A stretch of DNA of 22,845 nt from Spirochaetaceae bacterium. GTDB lineage: Bacteria > Spirochaetota > Spirochaetia > SZUA-6 > Bin103. The notes beneath the pieces were generated by a model. The model saw nothing but the letters and a program-made list of their open reading frames with translations. It was not told the DNA's origin and ran no database searches. Positions 10,034-17,602 of the stretch are shown one piece after another (within the stretch, counting starts at the first letter, position 1; each line of letters begins with the position of its first letter). The position numbers and the translations under genes are program-made. The stretch lies in assembly GCA_028818385.1 (NCBI GenBank), contig JAPPNY010000013.1:1-22845 (forward strand), given 5' to 3'.

Positions 10034-10065
10034 AGCCGAGTCCTACACCACGAAGCCACCCCGCG

Positions 10066-11019
10066 TCACGCGGTGACCTTCTCCACCAGCGCGGAGACCG
10101 TGCGGAAGTTGGCGCGCAGCGCCTCCTCGCAGGCGTCCGGATCCCTGCGATCGCGGCCTTCCGGCACGTAGTGGCTGGCGACCGACAGGAAGGCCGGGCA
10201 GCCGTGCTCGTGCAGGTTGCGCAGCACGGTCTCGTAGTCGGTGTGCCCCTGGCCGATCTGGCAGTAGGTGAAGTCGAGCTCCGGGCCGCAATTGACGCGC
10301 AGGTCCTTCATGTGCAGCGCGTGCACGTAGGGGCGGACGTTGCGGAAACCGGCGGTGGCGGTGTCGGACTCGCCGCAGTTGACGTTGTCGGCGGGTCCCC
10401 ACATCAGCCTGATGCGCGATGACGCCAGCCGTTCGGCGACGCGCCGGAAGTTGCCGGTGGTGTTGGTGTAGTTCCACGGCATCTGCATCAGCACCAGGTT
10501 GACGTCGTAGCGCTCGGCCTGCTCCAGCATCAGCGTGAACGCCTTCTCCAGCTTGTCCATGTCGGCGCTGCCGATGATGCCGCCGCGCGTGGCCCAGCGC
10601 ATCGGCCAGGTGGGCGACACACGGCCCTGCGCGGTGTATTCGCCCGGCCAGGCCAGGGTGAACGTGCACACGTCGCGGAAGCCCAGGCGGTCGCCGATCT
10701 GCATGCCCCGCACCAGCCGCGCGAGGTGGTCCTTGAACTGCGGATGATCGGCCATCGTGTCGATGTCGAGATCGGCCAGATGGACCTCCTTGAAGACGTT
10801 CCCGCCGAACACCACGGGAGTGACCCCGTGCGCTTCCAGGCGCTTGCCGAGGCGATCTGCCTGCGCGTCGGACAGTTCGCCGATCGTGCCTTCCGCTCCC
10901 AGCGAGTGGATCAGGATGTGCTCTGCGCCGATCGCCCGTACCCGTTCCAGGGCGCGGTCGAGATCCGGTTCCGGCAACTCGCCGATGAAGATGCCCAACG
11001 TGAATGCGTGCGTACCCAT
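10066..11019 (-). CDS. Xylose-isomerase-like TIM-barrel sugar isomerase/epimerase family protein
   Basis: A 317-residue protein of the broad xylose isomerase-like TIM-barrel (AP endonuclease 2) superfamily. Visible features are alternating strand and helix units, an ILIHSLG strand, PVVFGGNVFKEV, a central glutamate-containing face, LMWGPADNVNCGES and a VHALHMKDL strand whose His-Lys-Asp is common at the C-terminal mouth of these barrels, where metal is bound. Substrate is not predictable. I chose the ATG at 11019 because upstream residues in the frame look non-coding. It lies 87 bp from the divergent mutarotase, which suggests a shared control region and a role in sugar use. Downstream it abuts the ligase by 32 bp. 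Confidence 0.75.
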   Translation of the reverse strand: MGTHAFTLGIFIGELPEPDLDRALERVRAIGAEHILIHSLGAEGTIGELSDAQADRLGKRLEAHGVTPVVFGGNVFKEVHLADLDIDTMADHPQFKDHLARLVRGMQIGDRLGFRDVCTFTLAWPGEYTAQGRVSPTWPMRWATRGGIIGSADMDKLEKAFTLMLEQAERYDVNLVLMQMPWNYTNTTGNFRRVAERLASSRIRLMWGPADNVNCGESDTATAGFRNVRPYVHALHMKDLRVNCGPELDFTYCQIGQGHTDYETVLRNLHEHGCPAFLSVASHYVPEGRDRRDPDACEEALRANFRTVSALVEKVTA

Positions 11020-11106
11020 GCAACGAATGGAACATCGGTTGGCCGGCACTCCGCAACCTCCCGCTCCGCCATGACGCGCTCCCCGTGATCTGCAATGCTC
11101 GGCCGC

Positions 11107-11421
11107 ATGAGATACGCGTGGACGTGGCGGATCAAGCCGGACCGGATCGACGAGTATGTGCTCATGCACTCGGAGCCGTGGCCGGAGATCATGCGCGAGC
11201 ACTCCGCGGCCGGCATCAGCGACTACTCCATCTACCGGGACGGCAACCGATTCTTCTACACCTTCGAGTGCGACGACGTGGAGGCGGCGTTCCGCTACCT
11301 TGCCGAGTCCGAGGCGTGCCAACGCTGGAACGCGATCACCAGCACGATGGTGGAGGGATCGTTCGACTTCGAGGAGGCCGAGCCGATCCGGTTTCTGGAG
11401 GAGGTCTTTCGCCTGGAGTAG
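11107..11421 (+). CDS. rhaM: L-rhamnose mutarotase family protein
   Basis: A 104-residue ferredoxin-like protein matching the RhaM family, which interconverts alpha and beta anomers of L-rhamnose. It begins MRYAWTWRIKPDRIDEY and has Y17 and H21 in EYVLMHSEPWPEI. These align with E. coli Y18 and H22, the catalytic pair. ISDYSIYRDG and ACQRWN are also conserved. An ATG twelve bases upstream (11095) is in frame but would add an unusual leader. No rhamnose kinase, isomerase or aldolase is nearby, so the real sugar could be another deoxy-sugar. The divergent TIM-barrel gene is the likely functional partner. Confidence 0.85.
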   Translation: MRYAWTWRIKPDRIDEYVLMHSEPWPEIMREHSAAGISDYSIYRDGNRFFYTFECDDVEAAFRYLAESEACQRWNAITSTMVEGSFDFEEAEPIRFLEEVFRLE

Positions 11422-11439
11422 CGCCGCCGCGCCCGCGCG

Positions 11440-12813
11440 TCAGTCGTTCTCCGCAGGCATGCCGAGCTCCCAGCGCAGCGCGCCGTCCAGGGCCGGCTCC
11501 AGCCATCTGAAGCCCAGCTCCGTGAGCCGTGCAGGCACGACGTCCTGCCCGCGCAGGATGAGCTCGTCGCCCATCTCCCCGAACAGCGCGCGGATGGCGA
11601 TGCCTGGCACCGGTGCGAACGCCGGGCGGCGCAGCACGCCTGCCAGCGTACGCGTGAATTCCCGGTTGGCGGCCGCGCGCGGCGCCACCGCGTTGAAGGC
11701 ACCCCGAGCCTTGTCGTTGCTCACCAGGAAGTGCAGGACGCCGACCGCGTCATCCAGCCCGATCCAACTGATCGGCTGCCGGCCGCTGCCGACCACGCCG
11801 CCCGCGCCGGCCCGGAACACCGGCAACAGCCGCTGCAGCATCCCGGCCCTGGGGCTGAGCACCGGACCAAGGCGGGCGTGCGCGACGCGGATGCCCGCCG
11901 CCCGCGCCGGATCGGCTGCCCGCTCCCAGGCGGCCGTCACCTCGGCCAGGAAGCCGTCGCCGGCCGACGCGGACTCGTCGACCGTGCCGTCCACATCGCC
12001 GTAGTAGCCGACGGCCGAGGCCGACACCAGCACCGCCGGTGGCCGTTCGAGCCCTGCGAGCGCCTTGCAGAGCAGCCCGGTCGAATCGACGCGACTCGAG
12101 CGAATGCTCCTTCTCCGCGCGGCGGTCCAGCGCCCGGCGCCGATGCTTTCGCCCGTGAGGTGGATCACCGCGTCGAAGCCTTCCAGCGCCCCCGCATCGA
12201 TCCGGCCGGCCGCCGGGTCCCAGGCGATCTCGGCAGGCACCGCCGGCAGACGCCGCACCAGCCGGACCACCTCGTGGCCGCCGGTCTGCAGAAACGGCGT
12301 GAGCGCGCCGCCGATCAACCCGGACGCGCCCGTGATCAGCACGCGCAGCGGCCCTGCCGGCCCGGCTGCGTGGCGGTCCAGGTCGCGGCGGAGCCGTTCG
12401 TGGCGGAATCGGAAGATGCGCTCCAGCCTCTCCCCCCGCCACGCGCGACCCGGAAGTGCCGAGAGTCCGCCCGGCTCGTACTCGATCCGGTCGGTCAGCT
12501 CACAGACCGACTCCCCGGTGGCGCGGAACAGGTGGCGGTGATGCCACGAGCGCCCGGGACCAGCGAGCTGCCGATCCTCGAACGCCACGCCAGGCCGGTA
12601 GCCGGAGTGCTGCAGCGTCCAGCGCGCACTGATCGGGCCGACGCGCACGCGCAAGGTGACGCGGTCGCCGTCCCGGATCGTCCCCGTGCGCTCGAGCGTC
12701 TCGACCCGCTCGCCCGGCGGCAGCATGCGATCCAGCGCGCCCGGGCGCTCGTGCCAGGCGAAGACGCGCTCGGCGGAGTGGGGGAGCGTGGTAGAACGCT
12801 CGTATGTCTCCAT
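11440..12813 (-). CDS. SRPBCC domain fused to TIGR01777-type NAD(P)-dependent epimerase
   Basis: A 457-residue two-domain protein. Residues 1-150 form an SRPBCC (START-like) lipid or small-ligand pocket, beginning YERSTTLPHSAERVFAWHER. Residues 155-455 form an extended short-chain dehydrogenase fold with TGASGLIG (161-168) for NAD(P) binding, then VIHLTGESIG, VSASAVGYYG and a C-terminal DUF1731-like tail (RALFGEMGDELILRGQDVVP). The domain pair is a known architecture of YfcH-type proteins. Its reaction is unknown. It converges on the mutarotase gene with only 18 bp between stops. ATG at 12813. Confidence 0.85.
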   Translation of the reverse strand: METYERSTTLPHSAERVFAWHERPGALDRMLPPGERVETLERTGTIRDGDRVTLRVRVGPISARWTLQHSGYRPGVAFEDRQLAGPGRSWHHRHLFRATGESVCELTDRIEYEPGGLSALPGRAWRGERLERIFRFRHERLRRDLDRHAAGPAGPLRVLITGASGLIGGALTPFLQTGGHEVVRLVRRLPAVPAEIAWDPAAGRIDAGALEGFDAVIHLTGESIGAGRWTAARRRSIRSSRVDSTGLLCKALAGLERPPAVLVSASAVGYYGDVDGTVDESASAGDGFLAEVTAAWERAADPARAAGIRVAHARLGPVLSPRAGMLQRLLPVFRAGAGGVVGSGRQPISWIGLDDAVGVLHFLVSNDKARGAFNAVAPRAAANREFTRTLAGVLRRPAFAPVPGIAIRALFGEMGDELILRGQDVVPARLTELGFRWLEPALDGALRWELGMPAEND

Positions 12814-12875
12814 GCCGATAAACCTACCGGCTGGGCGTCGGCCGGGCCACTACGCGGTGAGCGCGCTCCGGCGAT

Positions 12876-12904
12876 TTGATCTTTTCGGCCCGGTTGCCCA
12901 TACT
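12876..12904 (+). promoter_or_regulatory. Promoter of the tRNA-Glu gene
   Basis: TTGATC (12876-12881) and CATACT (12899-12904) are 17 bp apart. Expected transcription start would be about ten bases before the tRNA. Both boxes match the sigma70 consensus at four of six positions and the spacing is ideal. Confidence 0.6.
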
Positions 12905-12920
12905 TCAGGTCAGAGACTGC

Positions 12921-12992
12921 GGCCCCTTCGTCTATCGGCTAGGACGCGAGACTCTCATTCTCGAAAGAGGGGTTCGATTCCCCTAGGGGCTA
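12921..12992 (+). tRNA. tRNA-Glu (anticodon CTC)
   Basis: The sequence folds as a full cloverleaf. The 7-bp acceptor pairs GGCCCCT with AGGGGCT (one G-U), the D arm begins GTCTATCGGC, the anticodon stem CGAGA/TCTCG encloses CTCTCAT (anticodon CTC, reading GAG), and the T arm is AGGGG-TTCGATT-CCCCT. The overall pattern closely resembles E. coli tRNA-Glu. CCA is not encoded. The phage-like module begins about 100 bp downstream, so the 3' end is a plausible integration site, though no second copy of it is visible here. Confidence 0.95.
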
Positions 12993-13005
12993 TGCCGAGA
13001 TCGGC

Positions 13006-13042
13006 CGCAACTCTATAATCAGAAAAGATTTATGGAGTTGCG
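13006..13042. other. 13-bp inverted repeat between the tRNA and the phage-like module
   Basis: CGCAACTCTATAA (13006-13018) pairs with TTATGGAGTTGCG (13030-13042) over 13 bp with one G-T, around an 11-base A-rich loop. It lacks a U-run, so a standard terminator for the tRNA is unlikely. It could be a recombinase or regulator site at the edge of the integrated element. Confidence 0.6.
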
Positions 13043-13090
13043 ACCGGATGCGGTTATCGCGCTTGTTATCACTTTCGGTTGCTGTCAGGG

Positions 13091-13170
13091 CAAAGAAAAA
13101 GCCCGCGCGGGGCGGAGTCCATGACTTGGGAGGGGAAGCACATCGCCTCCGCCATGACCCCGCGCGGGCT
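13091..13170 (-). terminator. Terminator of the phage head operon
   Basis: On the minus strand AGCCCGCGCGGGG (13170-13158) and CCCCGCGCGGGCT (13112-13100) are exact 13-bp complements, followed directly by TTTTTCTTTG. This is an intrinsic terminator layout with an unusually long loop of 45 bases. It lies 8 bases after the last phage-like gene, which marks the end of that operon. Confidence 0.75.
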
Positions 13171-13177
13171 CATAGGT

Positions 13178-13444
13178 TCATCTGTTCGAGCGCGCCCGTT
13201 GGCGCTTGCGCCTCATGTAGTCGCGCAGCTCCGCCTGGTCGCCGCGCCGGTCGGTGATCTCCGCGACGGCCGCCGCAGCAGCGGCATGAGCCGCCTGCCG
13301 AACCGCGGCCGTCTTGAGGAAGAACCCGAAGCCACGCGCGTCCAGCCGGTCCAGCTCCTCGAACTCTGCGTCGGTCATCTTGCGCCCGCGGTTCGGCTGG
13401 ATATCCGCGACCTCTTCGCCAAACTTGACGTTGTGCCGGGTCAT
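13178..13444 (-). CDS. Small phage-like protein of unknown function
   Basis: An 88-residue protein that I do not recognise. The first part is charged (MTDAEFEELDRLDARGFGFF). Residues about 45-62 are alanine-rich helix (AAHAAAAAAVAEI), and the C-terminus is strongly basic (DYMRRKRQRARSNR). The ATG overlaps the portal stop as ATGA, so it is translated with the portal. Its position after the portal and just before the terminator would suit a head-completion or neck-associated protein, but nothing in the sequence proves this. Confidence 0.65.
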   Translation of the reverse strand: MTRHNVKFGEEVADIQPNRGRKMTDAEFEELDRLDARGFGFFLKTAAVRQAAHAAAAAAVAEITDRRGDQAELRDYMRRKRQRARSNR

Positions 13445-14528
13445 GCGAGCCCTGCCAGCGCCGCCGCCCGGTCGGCATCCATGCCGCCTTGCACGAGAGA
13501 GCCGAACGCACGTGCTCGCCCGCTGATGTCAGACGCGAACAGCCGTTCGAACGAGAGCGCCAAGTCCGGGACTTCGAGCTTCCGCCGCAGTTCCGGCAGC
13601 AGCAGGTCCGCCAAGGGCTGAACGGATCCGTGGAGGAAGCGCCGCCAGCTCTCGCGCTGGCCTGCCGCGTCGCCGTGCGCTGCCAGCTCCGCCGGCACGC
13701 CACACGCGGCCAACACCGCTTGGGCGGAGTCGGTCCGCAGGGTTGGCAAGGACTCCGGCGGATGCGCTCCGATCCGCTGCGGCCTCCAGTCAGACGTAGG
13801 CGCCGCCTGCTTGCCGTCGCCCCATCCTGCCGCCGCGGTCTCTACCAGCACGGTCTTGCCCTTCAGCCCCTGTACGTCCTTCCGCAGCGCGCCCAGGAAG
13901 TCGTCATCGCCGTCCGGGTCATCGGTGTCAGGGGTGTCGTCGGGCCCTTGCGGAACCGGGACCACGTGGCCGACCGGCCCGCCGCTCTCGTCTGCAAGAG
14001 CATTCTCGATGGCACCGTGCAGGCGGCCGGTGAGCGCAGCCCATCCGAGCGGCCCGACTTCCAGCCCACGGCCTGATCGGCGCGATGGCGTAGCGGCCAT
14101 GCACGACACCCGCCGCCGGCACCGACGCCCTGGTCTTCGTCGTGCTGGCGCCGTAGGTGACGATCCGGTACCGCCACGTCCGCGGGTCCGGTCCGCCGTA
14201 GACGGTCCACGAGCCGCACGGGATGAGCATCACGTCCTGGTCGACCATGATCTCGTGGACGAACTCGCCGCGGCGGATCAGGTCGCGCGCCATCAGGGAC
14301 AGGATCGCCGGGGTGAGCGCCGCCGTGATGGTGTTCTTCGGCTCGACCTCCGCGACCGCGAACGCCCGTGCGTACATGCCGCTCGCAGCCTCCAGCGCCG
14401 CGGTTAGCGCTGGCATCCGCGACGGCCGCACCACCTTCGGCTTGCGCCATGAGCGTCTGCAGGATGGCGTCGGAGAAGCCACCGGCCGTGCGCTTCTCTA
14501 CGCGGCCCCGGAACGGCCACAACCTCAT
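13441..14528 (-). pseudogene. HK97-type portal protein, two frameshifts
   Basis: The portal forms the ring through which DNA enters the capsid. Its pieces lie in three frames. MRLWPFRGRVEKRTAGGF starts at 14528. ALEAASGMYARAFAVAEVEP and GEFVHEIMVDQDVML follow in a second frame from about 14410. LEVGPLGWAALTGRLHGAIE and the C-terminal GQRESWRRFLHGSVQPLADL, a typical portal motif, follow in a third from about 14067. The shifts fall near 14405-14412 and at a CCC run (14065-14067, GGG on the coding strand). Each is repaired by dropping one base. Rejoined, the protein would be about 360 residues, short but acceptable for the family. It lies 25 bp after the connector gene. Confidence 0.8.
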
Positions 14529-14553
14529 CGTGCCCGCCTCCGCTTGAACGGAC

Positions 14554-14910
14554 TCAGCAGCGCCCCATGGCGCCGGAGTACCTGAACGATGCCGCGGCCC
14601 GCTCGGGATCCCAGATCGAGGACCGGTCCGCCTGCTTGTCGAACTTCATCAATGTCGATTGAGGGAAGCTCAGGTCTTCATGGCCGACCATCCGCACGAC
14701 GGCCAGGTTCGCCACGTCGCTCGGTGCCGCCGGGGCGTACCGCTCGACGGTCGCCACCGCCACCGGGAAGATCAGCGCCAGCAGCTCGCGGCCAGCGCTG
14801 CCGTGGACACCCACCACGTCGACCACTTCCTGCTCGGTGATCGTCACGCCGCGGCCTGGAGTCCCGGCCTTGCCGCTCAGGCGAGAGGCGCCGCCCACTG
14901 TCACAGCCAT
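14554..14910 (-). CDS. gp6-like head-tail connector protein
   Basis: A 118-residue protein resembling the HK97 gp6 connector family. VTITEQEVVDVVGVHGSAG is followed by RYAPAAPSDVANLAVVRMVG, a helical pattern typical of these small ring proteins, then a variable segment and a RYSGAMGRC end. Connectors bind beneath the portal and prepare the head for a tail. It overlaps the protease by 10 bases and precedes the portal. Presence of a connector without tail genes is relevant to the satellite idea, because capsid-forming satellites must dock tails from another phage. Confidence 0.65.
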   Translation of the reverse strand: MAVTVGGASRLSGKAGTPGRGVTITEQEVVDVVGVHGSAGRELLALIFPVAVATVERYAPAAPSDVANLAVVRMVGHEDLSFPQSTLMKFDKQADRSSIWDPERAAASFRYSGAMGRC

Positions 14911-15983
14911 ACGCGCAGCCTCCGCTCCGGGGTGGCGAGCCTACGCCGCTCGACCTTGCCGGGGTTGCCGCGCGGCGCCCGGTTCACCACCGCTATCGCG
15001 TTGAGCACGGCCTGATTCACCACCTCCACCTCCACCTCCGGGTTCTCCGCGTCCGGCTCGATGCTCACCGCGTCCGGCACCACGTCCTCCGGCGGGATCG
15101 AGTACAACAGGTCCACGCCGACGTCGGCCGCGCCGGAGTCGATCACCTCCAGCAGGTCGTCGGCGTACTGAGTCGCCGGCAGCTCCTCGACCTCGAACTC
15201 CAGCGCCTCCGGGCCGTCGTTCAGGAGGAGCGTGCCGGCATGGAGGCTCGCCAGCGGCCGGTCATAGGAGCGGCCGGCGAGGAGGTTGACTTCGCGCGTC
15301 TCACGGATCGCCCGCTCCTGCGCGTCGCTCAGCCCTTCCTCGATCGCCTCCGCGATCGTCTTGCCCAGCTCCTCCTGCAGCTTCTGCCACCGTTCCATCT
15401 GCCAGGAGAACGCGCCCGCGTTCACACGCACTTTCCGTCGGCGCCCACGGTCACGGGTCACGCGGTCACGGCCGTACTCGAAGCGGCCGGCGAGCCCACG
15501 CCCGCGCGCGCGCACCTCGACCGATTGCGGGTACGCGCCGCTGTCGACCACCCCGATCGCCGGCAGCGTCGCCTTGCGGACGGTGCGACGGTCGCCAAGG
15601 AGCTGTTCGTCCTGTGCACGAAACTCGACGCTCAGCTCTGCCGCATCGCCGTCCTGAACCAGATTGAGCACTTGATCATACACGTCGCCGGTCGGCAGCG
15701 TGGCGATCATCGAGAGATTGTCCGGGGAGTCGCGGAGCTCCAGGAGCCCGCGGTCTCCGGGCTGCGTGCTGGCGACCACGAGCTCGCCGTCGTGCATCAG
15801 GTTGAGCCGAGTCTCCGCGCCGCTGCCCAAGTACTCCGCGAACGCGAACGAGGCGAAGCGCTCGGTCACCGGGCGGCCGTCCGGCATAAGGATCTGCGCC
15901 TCGGCGCCGTACACCATCGGCGTCCCGATCAGCCGCCTGCCCGCAGCGCGCACCTCCGCGCGCCGGTGCTCACGGGCACTCAT
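14901..15983 (-). CDS. HK97-type prohead protease with a tandem, degenerate second domain
   Basis: Residues 10-160 match the prohead serine protease family (S78-like). GTPMVYGAEAQI comes first, then NLMHDGELV with catalytic-type H64, LPTGDVYDQVLNLVQDGD and ELSVEF with S118. Residues about 225-340 repeat the pattern: NLLAGRSYDRPLAS, LPATQYADDLLEVIDSGAA and GVDLLYSIPPEDVV. Both catalytic positions are lost there. The protease normally trims the capsid scaffold region after assembly. I chose the ATG at 15983 rather than 16058, because the earlier residues overlap the preceding gene and look non-coding. It overlaps that gene by 14 bases. It lies downstream of the capsid gene, the reverse of the common order. 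Confidence 0.8.
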   Translation of the reverse strand: MSAREHRRAEVRAAGRRLIGTPMVYGAEAQILMPDGRPVTERFASFAFAEYLGSGAETRLNLMHDGELVVASTQPGDRGLLELRDSPDNLSMIATLPTGDVYDQVLNLVQDGDAAELSVEFRAQDEQLLGDRRTVRKATLPAIGVVDSGAYPQSVEVRARGRGLAGRFEYGRDRVTRDRGRRRKVRVNAGAFSWQMERWQKLQEELGKTIAEAIEEGLSDAQERAIRETREVNLLAGRSYDRPLASLHAGTLLLNDGPEALEFEVEELPATQYADDLLEVIDSGAADVGVDLLYSIPPEDVVPDAVSIEPDAENPEVEVEVVNQAVLNAIAVVNRAPRGNPGKVERRRLATPERRLRVWL

Positions 15984-16245
15984 CGTAGACAAGCAGGTTC
16001 TCCGAGCCGCTGGCGCCCGGCGCCGGGATGATCCGCGCCCAGAGCGCTTCACTCGCACTCACCTTCACCGTGGCGGTCTCTCTGAGCCCCAGTCGGAACA
16101 CCGCCCGCTCGTCTGCCGCGGGCTCGTCCGCGGCCAGCCTCAAGAGCACCGCCGGCAGCGGATACTCCGCTTGCAGCGAGTAGGCAACGTCGGCGATCAG
16201 GGTCACCCGCTGCCACGTCCCGGTCAGCGCGACAGCTTGCGTCAC
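15970..16245 (-). CDS. 91-residue phage-like protein between capsid and protease
   Basis: The GTG start overlaps the capsid stop as GTGA, and the end overlaps the protease start. The protein is beta-rich: TGTWQRVTLIADVAYSLQAE, then a hydrophobic PAVLLRLAAD, then VFRLGLRETATVKVSASEAL and ALWARIIPAP. The alternating hydrophobic pattern suggests a small beta sandwich or barrel, as in decoration or stabilising proteins that bind capsids. I do not recognise a family. Exact overlaps on both sides show that it is translated as part of the operon. It is intact. Confidence 0.75.
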   Translation of the reverse strand: MTQAVALTGTWQRVTLIADVAYSLQAEYPLPAVLLRLAADEPAADERAVFRLGLRETATVKVSASEALWARIIPAPGASGSENLLVYDECP

Positions 16246-17531
16246 GTCGATACGCGGACCGCCACCTGCGCGTAGGCATCCGGTTGCACCAGGATCACGT
16301 CGCCCAGGAGCACATGGAGCGTGAAGTAGCGTTCGGCCTTCGCGCTCCCGGTGTACACGTCGTCGATGCCGACCTCGCCCCAGTGCGGGCACACGGCCGT
16401 GCGCATGCCCCGCGAGCCGCCAGCCATCGACCGGCCCTTGCGGTAGAGGATGGCCTGCTGCACGTGGCTCGCCTTCGCGGGCATCCGCTTGTCCGTCCAC
16501 CAGCCGCCGTAGCGCTCCATCGCGTAGTCGGAGAACGCGATGTCGCCCAAGTCTTGCCCAGTCTCGTCCCGGAAGGTGCGCGCGCTCAACCGGTAGGTCT
16601 CCACGCCCGCGACGATCGCCACGTCCTTGTCGGTGTTGGCCCACAGCCCGTCGATGCCGGCGGTGAACAGCTCCACGAAGGCGTCGAAGTCGGCCACACC
16701 CGCGGCCGGTGCCGACGGATCGGTGAGCCGCTGGAAGATGCCGGTCAGGTTCGGCGCGTTGCCGTCGCCGTTGATCGCCTGCGCATCCAGCGCGTCGGAC
16801 AGTGCGAGCGAGAGGTTCTGCCGGAGCATGCTCTCGAAGTTCGCTTGTCCCACGGCCGCGACGTCCTCAAGCGTCAACTCCAGCCGCGCCGACACGCGCT
16901 TCGGGGTCGCCGTGGCGACGGTGATTGCGCCCGCCGTCGCGTCGATGGCGGCCGACTTCGCCTTGGCCGCCGCGGTCTGCGACGTGCTGATGGTGCCCGT
17001 GGCGTAGGTGCCGCTCGCCACCCGCGGCATGTCGATGCCGAGCCGGGGCGCGATGCTGTTCGCGAACACCGCGGGCCGGATGGGATCGAGATTGACGCCC
17101 ACGGTCCCCGGCGCCGGGGTGATGGCACGTTCCTCGACGTTGCGCTGCTCGGTCGGCACGTCCCACAGCTCGATGGGGATGCCGGCGTCGGACACGCCCG
17201 CCGCGGCCTGCAGCTCGGCCTCCGCGCCGTCGGTGCGCTTGCCGCGGAGGAAGCGCTCCAGGTAGCCGGTCAACTGAGCCTTGCTGCGCAGATCGATCCG
17301 TTCCCGCTGCTCGGTGTCCATCTGGTCGCCGGTGTCTTCCGCGGCGCGCTGCTCATCGGCATCTTCGGCCACCAGGGCCGCCCGGTGCCGCTCTTCGAGC
17401 TTCGGATATTCCGCGGTCAGGCTCCGCATCTCGTCCTGTTCGCCGTCGGTCAATTCGTCTTTGGCCGACAGCTCGTTGAGCTTCTGTCGGATCTCCGAGA
17501 GCCGGAGCTGTAGGCGTTGAGTGGTCGTCAC
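16242..17531 (-). CDS. HK97-fold major capsid protein
   Basis: A 429-residue major capsid protein. Residues 1-60 are a charged coiled coil (LRLSEIRQKLNELSAKDELT), the delta scaffold domain that a prohead protease would remove. After a linker, the fold begins near residue 110 (GIPIELWDVPTEQRN), with KAKSAAIDATAGAITVATAT and RVSARLELTLEDVAAVGQAN in the P domain and spine helix, SLALSDALDAQAINGDGNAP, and a beta-rich C-terminus ending HVLLGDVILVQPDAYAQVAV. The GTG at 17531 has a strong AAGGAG site upstream. The frame is intact. It is followed by the 91-residue gene with a 4-base overlap. Confidence 0.88.
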   Translation of the reverse strand: MTTTQRLQLRLSEIRQKLNELSAKDELTDGEQDEMRSLTAEYPKLEERHRAALVAEDADEQRAAEDTGDQMDTEQRERIDLRSKAQLTGYLERFLRGKRTDGAEAELQAAAGVSDAGIPIELWDVPTEQRNVEERAITPAPGTVGVNLDPIRPAVFANSIAPRLGIDMPRVASGTYATGTISTSQTAAAKAKSAAIDATAGAITVATATPKRVSARLELTLEDVAAVGQANFESMLRQNLSLALSDALDAQAINGDGNAPNLTGIFQRLTDPSAPAAGVADFDAFVELFTAGIDGLWANTDKDVAIVAGVETYRLSARTFRDETGQDLGDIAFSDYAMERYGGWWTDKRMPAKASHVQQAILYRKGRSMAGGSRGMRTAVCPHWGEVGIDDVYTGSAKAERYFTLHVLLGDVILVQPDAYAQVAVRVST

Positions 17532-17539
17532 TGTGCGCT

Positions 17540-17563
17540 CTCCTTGCGGTCACGATACCGCAA
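17540..17563 (-). promoter_or_regulatory. Capsid gene ribosome site partly inside a 7-bp hairpin
   Basis: On the minus strand TTGCGGT, a six-base loop and ACCGCAA form a perfect 7-bp stem (17563-17544). It overlaps the AAGGAG ribosome site (17545-17540) of the capsid start by two bases. It lies in the only gap of size (71 bp) within the operon. The hairpin could tune capsid translation. That role is inferred. Confidence 0.45.
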
Positions 17564-17602
17564 CCGGCCAGCTCCGACAATACGCAATTCGTTATCAGGT
17601 TA

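Noticed and set aside
13091..13170. Long-stem repeat as a CRISPR or riboswitch
   Set aside because: There is a single stem with a T-run at the end of an operon, and no repeated units or ligand-domain features. A terminator explains it.
13170..13703. 177-codon minus-strand frame overlapping the portal and the 88-residue gene
   Set aside because: The portal and 88-aa frames have recognisable motif text or an exact ATGA overlap; this frame has neither.
14100..14520. Overlapping intact ORFs in three frames as separate small genes
   Set aside because: Consecutive portal motifs in different frames fit one broken gene better than several new genes.
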